From contig JPHH03000002.1 in NCBI GenBank assembly GCA_000750105.3, forward strand, positions 868,001-932,000: DNA of 64,000 nucleotides. The letters run 5' to 3'. The notes under the pieces were generated by a model, which did not search any database, had not been told where the DNA came from, and saw nothing but the letters and a program-made list of their open reading frames with translations. The position numbers and the translations under genes were made by a program. Of the stretch, positions 23,795 through 35,149 are shown one piece after another. The stretch is from Tolypocladium sp. Sup5 PDA-1. Its lineage: Eukaryota > Ascomycota > Sordariomycetes > Hypocreales > Ophiocordycipitaceae. Positions within the stretch are counted from its first letter, which is position 1, and each line of letters starts with the position of its first letter.

Positions 23795-25041
23795 ATGGTA
23801 AGAAGCTTCCCATGACCGCCCCTAAATTGCCCTTGTGTGCTGACCGTCGCGGTCACAGGATACCCTCGAGGAGACGGTGCGCGTCGTGACGTCCAAGCCT
23901 GTCCAGAGGGCCGTAGTCAACACTGCTCTTCTTGTTTCCAGTGCGATCACGCTGTTTTGCCTAGCGGCCATCGCTACGGGCCTCTTCTTCCAGAACTTTG
24001 TCCCCGACCAGTTTGTCACGACGCCCGTGCATCTCCAATATGGGTACGTCATGTCCTGGTGTGATCGGAGCCGCGAGCTGACAGAGTGCTTGCAGGTCGG
24101 GCCCCAATCCGTACGGCGTTGCGTCCCTTGCGAAGCCGCCGATGATCAAGACGCAGCAAGAATACGACATTTCCGTTACCCTCTCAATGCCACGATCCCC
24201 ACCGAACGTCGAGCGCGGAAACTTCATGGTGACCTTGTACCTGCTCGGGTCAGAGCCAAACGGGAAACTCGAAGCAGATGCCCTCGTCTTCGCCAATTCC
24301 CACGCCCACTTTGGCAGCCAGAAGGTCCTGTTCAACTCGCGGCGGCCTGCCCTGGTGCCATACGTCGACCCGATCGTGTCCGTCGCCAAGCGCCTCCTCT
24401 TTCTCCTATACCACATGTTCGTCCCGACCTCCCAGACGTGCAGGATGACAGTCGCGTTGGCCGAGCGCTTGGCGTTCTCAAAGGGCTCCGTGCTACCCGC
24501 TTCGGCATACGTGGAGGTTGAGGCCGGGCAAGATATACAAATCTACAATGCGTCTCTGACCCTGACTGCACAACTGCGAGGGCTTCGGTGGTTGATGTTT
24601 CACCACCGATTGGCCACGTATCTTGCCTTTACGTTCCTTTTCTGGGTGTGTGAAGTCTTTTTTATGGGTTTTGCCTGGGCTGTTTGGGGCGCCATAACTG
24701 GACCCAAGGAGATGGGCAAGGGTCGCCGTCTTGCCAGCGGGGAGGAAGATGACGATGAAGGAGAACTGGGCGATTTCTCCGATCACCCGCACACCTTTCC
24801 CACGTACGGAAAGCAGCCGCCGCTAAAGCACGAGCCGGAGGTAAAAGAAGAGGATGACGAGGAACGGAGCCGTCTAATATCTGACATTCCCGTTGGAGGT
24901 GCCGAAGCAGACGACGAAGAGGAGTTTGATGAATATGACGAGGGCGGCCGCAAGCGGACATATGACTCTGGACTCGGCACGAGCTACAGCGAGGGCAGTG
25001 CGAGTGTACGGCGGAGAGCATCTCGCAACGTACTGGAGTAG
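23795..25041 (+). CDS. Seipin (lipid-droplet assembly protein)
   Basis: ER membrane protein that organises lipid-droplet formation at ER-droplet contacts. Predicted exons are 23795-23797 (the ATG alone), 23859-24043 and 24096-25041, giving 377 residues. The first transmembrane helix is about 21-46 (VVNTALLVSSAITLFCLAAI) and the second about 235-262 (YLAFTFLFWVCEVFFMGFAW), with the luminal beta-sandwich between them; LQYGSGPNPYGVASL is restored across the second intron. The cytosolic tail is strongly acidic (EEDDDEGELGDF, EADDEEEFDEYDEGG). The ATG-only first exon is supported because ATG is followed directly by GTAAGA and the next exon opens with the hydrophobic N-terminus in frame. No other good upstream start is seen. 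Confidence 0.88.
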
Positions 25042-26021
25042 AAACGGGGACGTTGCAGCGGGTTGGAGGAGAAGGATGATTCGACGATATGCTAGATACC
25101 CTGGGCTTGGCTTTGAGGAGTGGGCGTGATTGCAAGTGTTTTACGTATTAGCTCTCTTTCATCTGAAATGAATTGATTTCTCCAAAGCAAGTGCAAACAT
25201 GGTCCTGGCTATATATTCGAAATCTTACTATTTGCAACGTAACCTTACAATGGTAATGAGGACTATAGACTATAGTATCAGTCGAAGAAGACATCGCGGC
25301 CATATGAGTCCGCAGGTAATAGGAAGAATAGAGGGAACAGCGGGAACAGAGGGGGCGGAGGAGCTCGTGTGATACGAGAACTGTCCACCAAGTACTCCGT
25401 ACGGAATTGACTGGCAAGCAAGCAATGCTCTGGCCGGTGCCGCAACGACGCCACAGGAACAAACAACGCGGCCGTAGACGACGCCGCACAGCGTCCGAGT
25501 CCTCAGTTATGGTGTAAATTGGCGTGATGTCTTGGTTACATAAGATAACGAACTTGGTCGCCTAGAAGGGATAGCTCTCCACATGGCGGCGGGTGGAGCC
25601 GGCAGCTGGCCGGATCATTGGGTTGATCCGAACGCGGCGGGACACCCCCGTTGCTGCTTCACCACCTAATTAGATGCGGATTGAATGCCCTTTTGTGTCA
25701 CCTTTGTTCGACATCTTCCTCCCGAACTGCCCAGCTGCATGCTTTTCTTTTGGCGAACCCTCTTTTTGGCGTCTGACAATCCGCTTCGCTCAGGCTTGGC
25801 CGCTGCTCCAGTGCTCGTCAGTCGTCAGGCAGATGGCTGGCTGCTGAAGCCGTACCTACAGTGCCTCCTCCAACCTCCGCCTGCTCTCCCCGCCACCGCC
25901 CTTCCGAGACGACGATCCCCGCCCTTCCCTTCGACGCAGACGCAGACGGAGCTCCACGCGGCTCGCACACGTTGGCAAGACGCGCCGGTGCTGCCTCCAC
26001 AGGCGCTGAACCTCCGCCACG
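25042..26021. other. Spacer between seipin and the acidic-protein gene
   Basis: It holds the seipin 3' UTR and the promoter of the next gene on the same strand. AGTACTCCGTACGGA (25391-25405) is another copy of the intergenic motif. No coding gene is supported. Confidence 0.5.
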
Positions 26022-27874
26022 ATGCCCTGCTTCAAGGGCATTGCGGTCAGCATCCATGCAAATGGCGCCCCGCTGCCCGAGTACGGCATGCAGCGCCAGT
26101 CGAGGCTCTCCCGCATCAGCAACTACATCCCCGTGCCGCAGCCCAGCCTCAGCGGCGATTCAAACAAGCCCGAGCCTGCCAAGTTTGCCATCTCCATTAC
26201 GCTCTTGACCCCAGGCCTGCCGATCCCCTACTCGGCCCCCAAGGCCAGCGACACCAACCCCTACCCAAAGCCGCAGTTTGTCGGCAGCCTCCACCCGGCC
26301 TCCAGCAATGAGCGGGGAAAGTTCGGGGGCATTGTCACGCCCTACATCCCCATGACGAACTCGGAGAATGAGACGATTGCTGCCTACATCTATTTTGACG
26401 GCCGGGGCAAGGAAGAGGTGGCTACCCTGCTCCGACCTGGCGAGGAGACCTGGGTCAACAGCCGTTGGGTTCAGGTCCCTGAGTCTGAAGGCGGAGGCTT
26501 GGCCGAGCGCGAGTTCTTGTTTCGAGAAGTCGGCCTGGAACGCTGGCTGAATGGCCTCGACCTGCAGGGGCATGATGCCGCCGAGAAGCTGGAGAAGCGA
26601 CGGCAAAAGTTTGAGAAGCGCCAACGACGACAGAACAGGAACATGGACGGCAACACAAGTGGAGATGCAGACAAGAACACGGATGGCCGTAAAGACACGC
26701 TACGGTACGGTGCGGACGACGCGTCGCCCATCGAGGCCGTCTTTGACTCGGATTCTTGGTCTGACGACGACGACGAACCCCCCGAGGCTACGGGCCAGAT
26801 CAAGGTTGCCATGTTCCGAGTCCTGGCGTCTGGAGAAATCAAGAAGGGGGAATACTCTCCTCAGTTTGACGCCCACGACGGCGACGAGGACGCGACCGGC
26901 AGCACCGACAATGGAATCAATGCTGATGTCGAGCACACGACCAGCTTTGCGAAGCCCAAGACACTCGATCCGAAGACTATCAGTACTCAGACGGTGACGG
27001 GCATCGATGGACCCGACAAGCCCTATGCTGTCTTCACCTTCTTCTACCGAGGCGATAGTAAGTTGACACGCCCTGCCCCGTGATATGACCTTGACTAACT
27101 TGGCTCTAGGACAACTGCAGAAGATTGGCGTTATGCAATCGGCCAAGAATCCGCAAGCCACGCCAGCATCCGCCAAACGCCGCTCAGGGCAGCTCGACTT
27201 TTCAAACATTGGCCCCTTGAAAGCAGGAGGCACCGTTGGCTTCACTGCCTTCCGAGACCAGGATTCCGAAACTCTGCGGCGGCGAAAGGCGAGAAAGAAG
27301 AGCAACGGGAACATTGCAGAGGACAGCGACGATGACGACGACGATGACGGCGCGGTTGTCAGAAAGATGGAAGACATTGACGATAAAGAAGGCGATGCCA
27401 AGCTGGCTCCGGAGGACCCCAAGTTTGGCGGAGAGCTGGCTGACGGTGTCAACCGTATTCGAGTGAGTAAATTTTACCTCGATGAATGGAGGATCCTTCA
27501 GCACGTCACTCAGCTAACAACCCTTGCAGCTTAAGCGCGCGCACTCGACTGAACCGGACAGCCACTCGACCCCCGAGACGTCACAAAGAGCCGCGGCGGA
27601 AGACTCCCCGATACCCCTAGGCATACCAGCTGCGCAGCCCGCGGGAGCCAACCAAGGCGGCCCAGACGTTCCACCAGAAGCGCTTGTTGGAAGTCCGCTC
27701 AAGAAAGCACGGCCTAGCATCGACCAAACCAACGCTGCCAACAAACAGACGACAACTCAGAGCCTCACTGCCGCTTTGGGCGCCGTGGTTTCTGGAAATA
27801 CAGCCGCTGCTCCCAGTACTGTTAGTGCTGCGGCAACCACCAAGGCTGCAGAAGAGGAAGAGGAAGAGCTGTAG
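26022..27874 (+). CDS. Acidic low-complexity protein, DUF7918-like N-terminus
   Basis: Function unknown. Exons are 26022-27057, 27110-27462 and 27530-27874 with consistent phases, giving 577 residues. The N-terminal 170 residues look folded (GIAVSIHANGAPLPEYGM, then SNYIPVPQ, YIYFDGRGKEEVATLLRPGEE) and resemble the fungal DUF7918 layout, though I cannot confirm that without a profile search. The region after it is charged: a basic KRRQKFEKRQRRQNR helix, a DSDSWSDDDDEPPE acidic patch, RRRKARKKS (possible nuclear signal), and DSDDDDDDDG. The C-terminus ends in EEEEEEL. The mix of acidic runs and basic clusters suggests a nuclear or chromatin-associated protein, which is an inference. The start is the first ATG of the long frame, in a GCCACG context. 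Confidence 0.78.
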
Positions 27875-29246
27875 ACATGGTCTGCATCTAGCTTGGCTGT
27901 ACTCTGCGAGACGGACAAACCTCGTCCTCTTGTGTAGGCTAGTAATGGCATCGAGCACACGAAGTCACGACATGAGAACTCGATGAGGCAAACTTTCTGA
28001 AAGCTTTCAACGAGCGACCTTGAACATCTACTGGACGGCGGATGGGAACTTTGCTTGGCTGCTGGTGAGACATGGTGAGACTGTCTTGGCAACGAATGGT
28101 CACGGAGCTGATGTATGTAACCCTGTCATGAGTAAGGAACGAGATCGATGGGAGTTGGGAGATGAGGAGACTGGGCTCAGTACCGGCGCAGTAAAAAGGA
28201 TGACGACCAGTCCAGAATCCCACCGATGAGATCAGGGGGCTTGGTGTCGGAACAAATAGATGACGGTTAGTTTATCAAGACTCCTATGCTCTTGCGCTCA
28301 TGCTCTGTGCTTCTCGTCCCTGCGGTTGCGGGCAGATGGTTGCGTTTCGGAGACGCTCTGACACTAGGGAATCGAGACGACTGCCTAGCAGGCTTGTCTA
28401 ACTAAACTGTGAAGGCCTAATTAAACTATATACAGGGTATTGTGCTGGCCAAACAAAGGTTAGCAGAGCGTGTGAGCAACAATCCCATCAGTCAGAGCCA
28501 GATGCAAGAGTGCTTCAGATCGCATCGCCATCATTAGCGCCACTGACTGCGAGCTTCGAAGGATTAATCTGCCTAATATGGCCAAGAAAAAATTCTTGTG
28601 TAGAAAAGAATTTGACCTGGCCTCAGGAAGCGTTTTCCGTCATCAGCCATGGAGGCACCGAAGGAGCTCGGCCTCGTAGAGATTGTGGCAGGACAGGGCC
28701 TCAGACGTCGTTCGTGTCATCAGCAGCCATTTTGTTTTGAAGGATCAACGTGGCCCACGAGGAACATCCTCTCCTATTTCATGTGCGGGAGAGAATATTG
28801 AAATAAGACGGAAAAGTCGGCGGCGAGGAAGACTTTTATAGCCTGATGCACAACCTCCGTTTGGAAGCTCGGTGGCGGTAGGGGGGATTTTCGCGTTGGT
28901 GTGCTCTGCGAAGGCAGATAAGGAGGTGGCAGCATTGGGCATGCCCAAGCTAGAGCCATCGTACTTGCTACACAATTGAAAGGACTTGGGCATTTGGAAT
29001 ACTATTTTTCAAAGGTAGGAGGCTTCGTCGTGGTCCTCTTTGGTAAATTTTTTCTAAACCACGACGAACAGCATCTTTGAAGGGCGGGCTGTGGTCTTGG
29101 GACCAGGTTAGTGGCCTCCTTTTCGCGATGAACGAGGGTGTATCACGATGTACCATTGTGCGTATAGCTGCGTGTATTCATTCATCATTACAGGTCTATA
29201 CATGTGATCATTAACACCGCCAAACGCCTGTATCCACGGCAGTATT
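27875..29246. other. Convergent intergenic region, no gene recognised
   Basis: This 1.4-kb spacer lies between two converging genes. Only short open frames with no recognisable motif occur. An unannotated non-coding transcript is possible, but nothing in the sequence marks one. Confidence 0.5.
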
Positions 29247-32200
29247 CTACCACCTCCGGCCATATACCTCGCTCTCCTCCCTCGCCGGCTTCCTCCTCAA
29301 AAAGCTCATGGCTTGCCTCGCCCTATCACGCTCATCCCCGGCTGCGCCTTCGTCGATCCACGGCCCCTCGTCCCCGTCGGGATTGGCGTAGCCGCCGGGC
29401 TTGAACAGGTTGATGATCTCGTCGATGCCGAGCTTGAGCGCCTCCTTCCTGGCGCCGCCCTCGATGGTCGTCTCGGCCAGCAGGCGCTTCTTGTCCTGCA
29501 GGTCGATGATGCGCTCCTCGACCGTATTGGCGACGGTGAGCTTGTAGACGGTCACGTCGACCGTCTGGGTGAGGCGGTGAACGCGGTCGATGGCCTGTTC
29601 CTCGACGAACTGTATTGAACAACGTTAGCACTCGAGAAGCTCTCACTGCTTGTTTAGGGGATAGTTGTAGATTGTCACTCACCGGATTCCAAAACGGCTC
29701 GACGATGATGACCCTCGTCGCCGCTGTTAGGTTGAGCCCCAAGCTGCCGCACTTCAAGCTGCACAGCAGGATCCGCACGTGCTTGTCCTCGCGCAGCCTG
29801 CGCAGGCTCTCCTCGCGCTCGTCGTTCTTCATGCTCCCGTCGTAGCGCGTAAACCTGAAGCGCTCCTTGCGTAGGAACGGCTCCACCAGGTCGAGCATCG
29901 ACGTAAACTGCGAGAAGACGATGAACTTGTGCTCGCGCACCTCGGCGTGTAAAAGCCTGATGAGCTCGCGGATCTTGGCGGATGCGAGGACTTGTTTGGC
30001 ACTCAAGGGAGGCCACCCCTCGTTGTCGTCATCGGAAGAGTAGAGCTCTGTTTCATCAGAATCCGAGTCGTCTGAATCCGCATCCGAGGTGGGGTCAGCG
30101 GCTAATGCAGAAGGCTGTGAGGTAACAGGCTTGTCTTCGAGCGTTTGCGATGCCAGCTGCTTTGTTATGGCAGACACAGACAAGAGCGAATCGTCATCGT
30201 CAGACTCCTCATGCGCCGACCGATACCCTTCCTTCCTAGCCGTCTCGTCATCGATGACGAAGCTGCTCAAGTTGCTCTGATCCTTGTCATCAAGCGTCTC
30301 GTCGGCCGAGTCGTCGGTTTTGACCCAGTCGCCGCCACCCTCTGCGTTCTCGTCCTCTTCGCCCCCAGCCTTGCCCAGCTGCAGCTCACCCTGCTCGTTT
30401 TCCGGAACGAGCCAGCTACCCTCTCCTTCTTCCTCGTCATCGCTGTCGATGACAGCGTTTCTGTTCCGCGGGCGGCGCACAGCCTGTCCTGGCTGCTCCT
30501 CTGCCTCTGGTTCAACCCTCTGCTTCTCCTCCGCGTTGGACTTGTCCTTGGTTTTCTCAACCTTTTTGGCCTTGGACTTCTTTTTAGACTTCTTCTTTTG
30601 CGGCTGTTCGTGATTCTTGAAGTACTCCAAGTCCTCGTGGCACTCCGAACAGTTCTCCCGGCCCAGCTCGGTGTCAACGCTGGTCAGTTCCCTGCCGCAG
30701 ACGCTGCAGCTCTTGGTTGCAATCCCCATGCCGGCAAACATGTTGGCCATGGAGTCGATATCTGTGTCCTGGGGCCTCTGACTCGAGCCGGTTGACAACG
30801 CATCCTTGTCCTGGTCTAGTTTGCCTTCGACAAGCTTCGGGTGATTGCAAGCTTGTCGAAGCCGCAAGAGAAGGGTGAAGGCGTTGGCGTAGCTGACTTT
30901 TTCCTTCATCATGGCCTCCATGCGCTTGTCTGCGCGGGCTTCTAGGCGATTGTAAAACTTGCGCTCAGCAGGAGACATCTTGGCCGAAACGGTCACGACA
31001 TTTCGCTGCGTGTGCTTGAAACCAGTCGCAGATGCTTCTCCTTCGGCAGACGGCTTACCGCCGGGGTTCAGAGCGCCCTCCTCCTTGAGGATCTCCTTTG
31101 TCCGCCTCTTCATGAAGCAGCGTAGGATACTGTGGAGTCGGCGGATGGCAATGTGGCCCTTGCCATTCTTCAGGGGCCCATCGATGTGCTCTTTCCATTG
31201 CTTGAGGTCGTCATATGGTTTGACGCGAAGGAATCTGACTAGGGACTGCAGCTCGTCAAGGTTGTTTTGCATCGGGGTTCCCGACAGACACCAGCGATAT
31301 TCTGAGCGCAAGGCGTAGCACGCCTTGGTGGCTTTGGCGTTGCGGTTCTTGATGGTGTGCGCCTCATCCAAGACAACTCGCCACCAGTGAAGTCCAAAGC
31401 AGCCTGCCTTGAGACCGCTTTCGGCTAGAGACGAATTGTTGTGCTCCGAAACGAGGATCTGGTACGTCGTGATGACCACGTCATACAGGGCCAGATCCTT
31501 GAAGTTCTTCGTCCGCTTTGGGCCGTGGTGTACCAGGACCTTAAGCCTATGAGCTTTGGCGACCTTGTCCTTAAGCTCGTGCTCCCATTGCCTGATCAGT
31601 GCCAGCGGGGCGACGACGAGCGTTGACTTTTGTATACCCTCAAAGTGCTTCTTCCAGCCCTCTTCGTCTTTCTCGGGCTTTCGGTTGGTCATGATCACGG
31701 AGACGGTCTGCAGCGTCTTTCCCAGGCCCATGTCGTCGGCGAGGAGTCCTCCCTTGGGGACCTTGCCTCGCTTGACGGGGCCTAGCTCACGGCGACGCAT
31801 CCAGTTGACTCCCTCGACCTGATGGGGTAGGAGTTTCACCTTAAGACCATCTACCGTGCCATCCTCGCCGACCCGGAAGCCCTTTTTCTGTTCCGGCTTC
31901 TGCTCTTTCGTTTCGACCGAGTTATTATTTTTCTCTTCAGCCACCTTCGGCTGCTCGTTGCTCTCCGCCTCCTCGTCCTCGTCCTCTTCCATGCCACCCT
32001 CCAGCAAGGCCTTCAGGTCGGCGCTCGCCTTGGAAGGGTCGGTATAGAACACCTCGCCCCCATAGTGGGATTGCGTCGTGGCTGGCGCGTTCGAGTTGTA
32101 CATTGGCATCGGCGGCGGTCTGCGATCTTGGTACGACGGCGGTCGCGGGCCACTGACCTTGGTTCCGAGGTGATGTTCGGGTCGGCTCTTTTGATGGATG

Positions 32201-32631
32201 AAAATGTCCGCCTTCTGCTTAAGAGACGACATCATCTTGGTGGGGTGTCCAAAGGTCGGGTGGCTCGTCGACCCAGAAGGCGTCCTATACTGGCCCTTGA
32301 CGCACGGCATGCCCCTGAGCACGGCAGCGGTGACATCGTCATCGTCTGGGGACCTGGCTCGCAGAGGCTTGTCATCGTTGGGCTTCTGGAGAGGCTGCAG
32401 CGGCGCCTTTGGGGGCGCCCGCTCATTGACCATGGTGTCGAGTTCCTGGAGAACAACGATGGCGTCGGTGTTTGTCTTGCGGGAGAGTTTGGAAAAGTCG
32501 GGGGCCTCGGACGGCGAGATGTTGTTCCACGGCTTAAATGCGAATCCTGCGCCAGGCTTTTTGCTTCGGCTGTTGCTGTTCATGGAAGACGTGTGCAGGT
32601 CCGAACTGCGGTTCACTTTCGCAGGGTCCAA
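29247..32631 (-). CDS. SNF2-family DNA-dependent ATPase (Rad5/Rad16/Uls1-like branch)
   Basis: Nuclear ATP-driven DNA translocase, likely in repair or chromatin remodelling. Exons are 32631-29683 and 29609-29247, giving 1103 residues. The DEXX half begins LKVKLLPHQVEGVNWM, with the Walker A DDMGLGKT near residue 300, LDEAHTIKN near 420 and SGTPMQNNLDEL after it. Between the lobes is a four-cysteine motif (SCSVCGRELT and ENCSECHE, about 640-667) plus long acidic and lysine-rich inserts; there is no full RING finger. The C lobe has FIVFSQFTSMLDLVEPFL, GSLGLNLTAATRVI and, after the intron, DRVHRLTQTVDVTVYKL. A start at Met17 (32583) is also possible. The precise orthologue (Rhp16b, Uls1 or another) cannot be settled from motifs alone. 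Confidence 0.9.
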
Positions 32632-33694
32632 TATTCACGTTTACTTTGGCGTTGGTTGCCAAATGACATAATTGCCCCGGCAACTGGAATTTGGGCGCTA
32701 AGCGATACGACGGGGGACCGCGTAAAGCACTGTGATAAACACCGGCGGCGGCGTAGCCCCACAGTGCTATCTAGGACACAGTGGCACGTGGGACATTCAT
32801 CGTCAACATCACGCTGTTGGTTCCTTTTGTGCTTGGTACGCAGCCCCGAGAGACGGCCAATACAATCGAATTCTTTGGCGAATACATGGTATTGCTACTC
32901 TGCTAATTCTCCCGTATAATGCTTTCCTGTACGCCCGTAGCAGATTTAATTCGGGTGTGATCGATCCATCTCTTCCGGACTATTTGGTGGTTTTTCGAGC
33001 TGAAAGTAATCCCGATTACGCAGTCAGTCAACATCTGTTCCCGGCCGTATTTTGAATTCAGGGAGACAAGTGCTCGAAACCGACTCAGACGTAGAAATAT
33101 GTACCCTCGACCACGTTCTCGGTTACTGCAGTGTTCTCCGTCGGTAACTATCCCGGGCTATTCCACGTGATCCCGGCATGCTAGTGTTCGATGCCTTGAA
33201 TTGACTGGGGGTTTCTTCAAGTCGTTTCCCTGAAACGAAAGTCCCTGGACGGCTCTGGCATCAAGGCATTTCCGATCAAACAGCACTACCCCTGAAGAGG
33301 AGCCTCGTCCACATCCAAGTCAGGTGTCGACGACGCAGGGACACAGCATGTAGCCAGCCTTTGACAGACATCAATTCGCATGCAGAGGTCGTCAGGAGAA
33401 TTGGAGGAAAATGCAAAGTATCATAGTAGCGAGATCCCCGTGCTGGACAGTCTAGGTGAGACCGTGTTTGCAGAATGGTCGATTATGCCTGAACTTGCTT
33501 TAAGGGCTCGTCTAGTGGCTGCAGCCTGCAAACGTGAGAACACCCATCATCTTAGACCAACGTAGTCTTTGCCCTGCTTTCCACTTCCATGCATCTAGAA
33601 CGGTCGTATCATCATTGCCATCTCGTCTCCATCCGCTTAAAAATTGTCCCTTAGACGCATCGTGTTCCTCTCTTTCAAGTAGTCGGTGATATAT
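32632..33694. other. Intergenic, no gene recognised
   Basis: It contains the SNF2 gene promoter on the left and the NTF2 3' UTR on the right. A 61-codon open frame at 33380-33565 has no recognisable motif and no splice partners, so I do not call it. Confidence 0.5.
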
Positions 33695-34387
33695 TTAACC
33701 GTAAACCAGCTTGAAGAGGTCGTTGAAGACAAAGTACTGGCCGCTCGGATCGCGCGCGAGCTGGAATGCTTGCGTGTAGTTCATCGGGCGCTGCTCCTCG
33801 TCGACCTACATAGCAGAGCGTGTCAGTACCTCGGTGTTCCGTCGAGTTGGGAGGAATCGTTCGTACCAGCAGCTGACCAGTCACCAGGATGACGATGCCG
33901 CCTTCGACCATGGTAGGCTGGGCATCGAGGGTGGAGACCTGGTGCTTGACCTTCTCGAAGGGCAGGGACTGTTTGCAGTGCTCCGTCAGTACCCGGGCTG
34001 GCGCATCGGGGATGTTTAGGGAGTTCTCGTACAGTCAGCTTCTCGACGATGGCGTTGGCTCCGAGGACCGAGGCGGACTCGAAGGTGAGCATGGACTGCT
34101 CGCGCTGCGAGGAGTCAGTATGGCGCCCTGCAACAAGCTTGCTGAGGGTCGGACGCACGTAGAGGCTAGCCAGGGACTTGCGGTCCGTGTCGAACTGGTT
34201 GTAGTAGAACTCGATGAATTGCTCTATTGACAGAGGCTTGTGTTAGGCACTCAGGCCTAGTAGGCGGAAGAGGAGCGGGCAGCACCTACTGGCAATCTCC
34301 TCAAAGTCTTGGAACGATTCTTGGTTAGCGCGTTCGTCCGCGGCTTTCGCGTCGGTCAACGGGAGCCGCGAGCTTACTGGTAGCCAT
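33695..34387 (-). CDS. ntf2: Nuclear transport factor 2
   Basis: Small homodimeric carrier that returns Ran-GDP to the nucleus through FG nucleoporins. Six short exons: 34387-34378, 34319-34290, 34223-34159, 34104-34033, 33968-33867 and 33805-33695, giving 129 residues, the normal family length. The spliced product contains FQDFEEIAKQFIEFYYNQFD, the NTF2 core EQSMLTFESASVLGANAIVEKL, MVEGGIVILVTGQLLVDEEQ and the C-terminal GQYFVFNDLFKLVYG. All five introns are GT-AG and phases agree, which supports every boundary. The first exon is only 10 nt and the second 30 nt. It is tandem with the SNF2 gene on the same strand. An FG nucleoporin, the partner class of NTF2, begins at the far right of the window, probably by coincidence. 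Confidence 0.95.
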
Positions 34388-35149
34388 TTTGACGATATTT
34401 GTTCGGATGATCCGGACAGTGGGAGAGGCAACTCAAGGGCAAAGACCAAGGGCGGAAGGATGCGAGAGGCTGGCGATCGTTGGGTTGTCGCAAAGTGTGC
34501 CCAAGAGTGAAGACACAACAGTGAGGGCAATCAAAGATGGTGGGGTTGAGGGGCACAGTGCAGATTCGACCAACGGCTATGTCGTGCAGGCTGACGTGCG
34601 GCTTTCCAGGCACCTGGCGAGGCACTGCTACGCTTGTTGTACAGTACGGCCCGCAATGTGCATAAATGGCGGGATGGAGCTTAGTTAGGCGGGTGATGTA
34701 GTTACCGGGTCGTCCACCACTACATATGGACTCCGTTTTATGGGCTCCGCTGAAAAATTGAAGCACGACCTACAACCTTGAGATTTTCTTCCGCCGTCCG
34801 CCACAAGTTGCCAGGTCGGCATTGAAAGCTCATCAAGTGATGTGCCCCGAACCGTGCTTCAAGCCATTCACCTGGTAACATCGTTTGGCCGCACAAGTGC
34901 ACCAATGGCTCCTAGCCAACGCAAAATAGGTACGTGCAATGTTGCTATTTGCCAACCTCTTCCCTTGCATGATGACACAATCTTCCATTAAGAACGGCCA
35001 ACTGAATACCCATGTTGAATGTTCAAATTATCAAGCTCAACAGTCTGACATCCTATGTTTTCCATCATCTCGTGTTTGCCTCAGTTTGCAAAACAGCCAT
35101 TGACTAACATGGTATTGAACAGGACCGAAGCGCTCCGACCCATTGCATT
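34388..35149. other. NTF2 upstream region
   Basis: It holds the NTF2 promoter and the 3' flank of the broken hydrolase gene. No gene or repeat stands out. Confidence 0.5.

Noticed and set aside
33380..33565. 61-codon plus-strand open frame
   Set aside because: Too short and without motif or good context; nothing supports expression.
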